Source: Eriocheir sinensis (lineage: Eukaryota; Arthropoda; Malacostraca; Decapoda; Varunidae). From it: a stretch of DNA of 64,000 bases. Each line of letters opens with the position of its first letter. The stretch's first letter is position 1. The notes under the pieces are model-generated. The model saw nothing but the letters and a program-made list of their open reading frames with translations. It was not told the origin of the DNA and ran no database searches. Below, one piece after another: positions 61,441 through 64,000 of the stretch. The DNA is taken from the NCBI RefSeq assembly GCF_024679095.1, contig NC_066513.1, positions 10,383,386-10,447,385 of the forward strand, given 5' to 3'. Both the position numbers and the translations under genes were made by a program.

Positions 61441-62335
61441 CTACTCATGATAACACATATGCAAAAGTGGCAACACTCCTAGAAACAGGAGCGTGTGTGA
61501 GTTTTTAACGGATGAATTTATTAAAGAATTAGGGCTCGCAGTAAATGAATGTGAAGCGAAACCCGTGAATATTGCCTCAGTGCAAAGATACCATATTGAA
61601 AATGACGGTAAAAGACAAGTTAATATGGAAGGAAAAAGTAGTTTCCAAGACTTATTGATAACACGCGATGTAGATTTGCCGACTCATATTATGTTGAGTA
61701 TTGATTTGTCGTGTAGCACGAGATTATTTTGAAAACATTGCAACTAAATGAGGAACAAAAGAACGAAGCTTAAAACTGATAATAGAAGGGGAAACCATAC
61801 AATTATGCCAGGAAAAATATGTCTTATATCTAGAGGTGAAGGATCTTAGCTAAATGTAGATGGAAATGAAGAAGGTCTCACTGAAAATAAGGCCGTACGT
61901 TGCCAAGCAGCGGAACCTTTGCAACTGCATGCATCTGTTGCAGGTTACATAACGCTAGTGACGCAACTACAGGCAAGTGAAGCTTTATTTGAGCCTTGTG
62001 TTAGTACTCCTCAGGCTAGAGTCTTGTGCTCAGGGATAGTTAAGTTAACCCCTTCACCTGACAATCAAAGATCTTATGTCACTGTGCCGTATTTGAATAT
62101 TGAATGTGAGTGTAAAGATAGATGATAATACAACGTTAGGATTTGTGAAGCCTGTCACTCATGAGCTATACGCTGATCTGCCACAAGTATCTAGTGTACA
62201 GACCGCTGACACAGTTAAGACAGACTTGAAGCCCGCAGAGCTTGAAGTAAGGAAGAAAAGCCTCTTTCAAATTGCTGATGCTAAATTCCCAAGTGAAGAG
62301 AGAGAATCAGGTTTTAAAGTCCTTAATAGATAAAT
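61441..62335 (+). pseudogene. Gypsy protease and linker, copy 3
   Basis: KVATLLETGACVSF is encoded at about 61461-61502 with one frame slip in the T-run, then ELGLAVNECEAKPVNIASVQ and SSFQDLLITRDVD, the body of a retroviral-type aspartic protease. A stop follows CSTRLF at about 61732. Linker frames at 61919-62125 and 62100-62333 match copies 1 and 2. Confidence 0.75.
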
Positions 62336-63183
62336 GTATAACAGTGTCTTCCACAGAACAAGAACCATTAACAGTAACGCCCTATTTTTTAAGCACCATC
62401 AAGCAAAACACTGATGAAGTAGTGTACAGGCGTCCATATAACATTCCTATCAGTTATCATGACAGAGTAAATGAACAACTTATATCGCTCCAGCAACAGG
62501 CTGTGATTCACCCTTCGCGATCACCCTATAATGCCCCACTTATCCCAGTGCCAAAAAAAGATGGAGGACTACGACTTTGTCTGGACTTCCGGGCACTTGA
62601 CACTACGGGACGACCGGTACCCACTCCCTAATGTAACTACCATACTCAATCAATTGGGAGATAGTAAGCTTTTTTTTCATGCCTAGACTTGAAACAGGGT
62701 TACCATCAAATCCCCCTAGATGAAATTAGCAGAGAGAAGACGGCATTTTCTTCTCCAGCTGGACATTGGGAATATACTTCCCTCCCCTTTGGCCTAAAAA
62801 CAGCCCCGTCCTGCTTCAAGAAAATAATAAACACTGTCCTTACAGGACTATTAGGTAACAAGGTTCAGGTGTACCTTGATGACATAATTATCCTGGGCGA
62901 TATATTTTCTAATCACGCAGATAACTTAGAACAAATGCTGGAACGCTTAAAGGAAGCCAAACTGACTCTTAAGATGGAGAAGTGTAACATTTTTAAGGAC
63001 AAAGTAGATTACCTGGGCCATGCCATCAGCTCAGAGGGAATAAGACCTCAATCTAGCAAGCTGGAGGCCAAACAAAACGTCCCGACCCCCCAAACTGTTC
63101 ATGATTTACAGTCATTTCTCGGACTGACTAATTATTATCGCAAATTAATTGCAAATTATTCACAAATTGTTGCTCTTTTCTAA
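62336..63183 (+). pseudogene. Gypsy reverse transcriptase, copy 3
   Basis: Frame 62272-62631 carries VVYRRPYNIPISYHDRVNEQ, SPYNAPLIPVPKKDGGLRLC and LDFRAL, the fingers. After a frame slip near 62610, frame 62689-63183 carries KQGYHQIPLDEISREKTAFS, LPFGLKTAPSCF, VQVYLDDIIILGD with intact catalytic aspartates, and FLGLTNYYRK. This is the most complete RT of the three copies. Confidence 0.9.
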
Positions 63184-63955
63184 AGATTTATAAAGGGAAG
63201 AAAGGTACACTCAAGAAAAAGATAAAACTCCACTCATATGGACAGATGAAGCAAAAATTGCGTTCTCAACCCTTAAGGATAGAATGGATAGTCACTCTAC
63301 GCGTCCTACTACAATACTGGTGGAGTATTGCAATAACAGGATAATGATGATAAACTAAGACCTGTATCTTTTTTTGTGAGAAATTGAATACGGCAGAGCA
63401 GCGGTACAGTATAGTTGAACGATAGGCTTTAACTGTAATTTATGGGTTACACGTAAACCGCAAATTAATACTGGGTTACCCTGTTGAGATCCACACGGAT
63501 CACAGACCTTTAGCATGGTTGTTACAGGTAGCTAGTCCCAACAGCAGGATAGCTAGATGGCAGACTCTCATGAGTGAGTATAGTTTCACAATCAATCATT
63601 TGCTTGGCAAGGAAAATATAGTAGCAGATTTTTTTTTTATCAAGGATGAAGGCTCACAGGACACTGAGATTGAATTAGAAGGACACGCGCAATAATGTTT
63701 GTGGATGGGGAACAACAAAAACCGTGGAACACGTGGATAATGAGGGGCAAGATATTGCACTAGTGTAGAAAAAGAAACAGGCGCCGAAAGATGAGAAAAT
63801 AAAATATATGATATGTATGGACCTGAATAGTGAGTGTATTGGCCACACACTTGACTGGAGTATTCAGGAGATTAGTGAGCTGCATGATGAGCAGCCAGCA
63901 TATAAGTATGCTAAAAGAAGGAAGCCCCATGAATGAAAATTGAGCAAAGACTCAG
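63184..63955 (+). pseudogene. Gypsy RNase H and linker, copy 3
   Basis: Broken frames give TPLIWTDEAKIAFSTLKDRM, AEQRYSIVER, IHTDHRPLAWLLQ and RIARWQTLMSEYSFTINHLL then KENIVAD, the RNase H-like domain of Gypsy elements. A linker follows to KYAKRRKPHE near 63930. Copy 1 lacks this whole stretch. Confidence 0.8.
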
Positions 63956-64000
63956 AGAAAAAAGGCATAATGTGAGATGCCGCCCCTGTTAGAGGTACAG
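63956..64000 (+). repeat. Start of the 49-bp minisatellite, Gypsy copy 3
   Basis: GAGATGCCGCCCCTGTTAGA then GGTACAG matches the first unit of the array in copy 1 at 5096. The window ends inside the first unit. Confidence 0.75.

Overview
The window looks like a repeat-dense piece of a crustacean genome, most likely a decapod and perhaps a crab. This rests on very long (TA)n, (CA)n and (GA)n microsatellites, tRNA-derived SINEs with a tRNA-Leu-like head, several clades of decayed non-LTR retrotransposons, Gypsy-type retroelements with an Env-like remnant, and Polinton/Maverick DNA transposons. I see no convincing host gene. Almost every coding trace belongs to a mobile element and carries frameshifts or stops, so coding features are given as pseudogenes.

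Layout. 1-3294: terminal region of a Polinton (copy A) whose end abuts a Gypsy element. 3295-10144: Gypsy copy 1 (protease, RT, a 49-bp minisatellite, integrase, Env-like region, 3' LTR). 10145-13460: unassigned DNA, a TIR element full of CGACATCG-type words, a GC-rich hairpin array and AT repeats. 13490-22350: a SINE and two minus-strand LINEs. 22361-26803: a CCGATC-rich segment, GC-rich dispersed repeats and a 1.37-kb TIR element. 26885-37467: a Polinton-derived element built as a giant inverted repeat, with arms of about 5.2 kb, each holding a DNA polymerase B remnant and a terminal region. It is bounded by AGTAGT...ACTACT termini and a perfect 6-bp target duplication, AAAGCC. 37474-46372: flank, a CR1-like LINE and Gypsy copy 2, which runs into a 13-N gap. 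46386-53520: a third Polinton (D) with capsid-like, protease and nearly complete polymerase B genes. 53521-64000: flank, two SINEs, LINE fragments, an RTE-like LINE nested in a CR1-like fragment, and Gypsy copy 3.

Order and offset show that about 34.4-46.4 kb and about 50.4-64 kb are diverged copies of one block (Polinton end, shared flank, (TA)n, LINE, (CA)n, CR1 3' fragment, Gypsy LTR and pol) at an offset of 16-17 kb. This is either a segmental duplication or two haplotypes placed in tandem.

The most notable item is the palindromic Polinton at 26885-37467. Both arms share changes absent from copy D, including a deletion of about 490 bp at the 3' end of the polymerase gene, so one arm was copied from the other. 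It resembles a fold-back genome of a protein-primed replicon that was integrated, or a full-length insertion later rearranged in place. All four Polinton ends share a chimeric architecture: a 42-bp minisatellite, a captured LINE endonuclease fragment, about 400-bp repeats cored by (CA)n, and G/C-tract termini. Polymerase remnants adjoin the minisatellite in the three ends where that side is visible.
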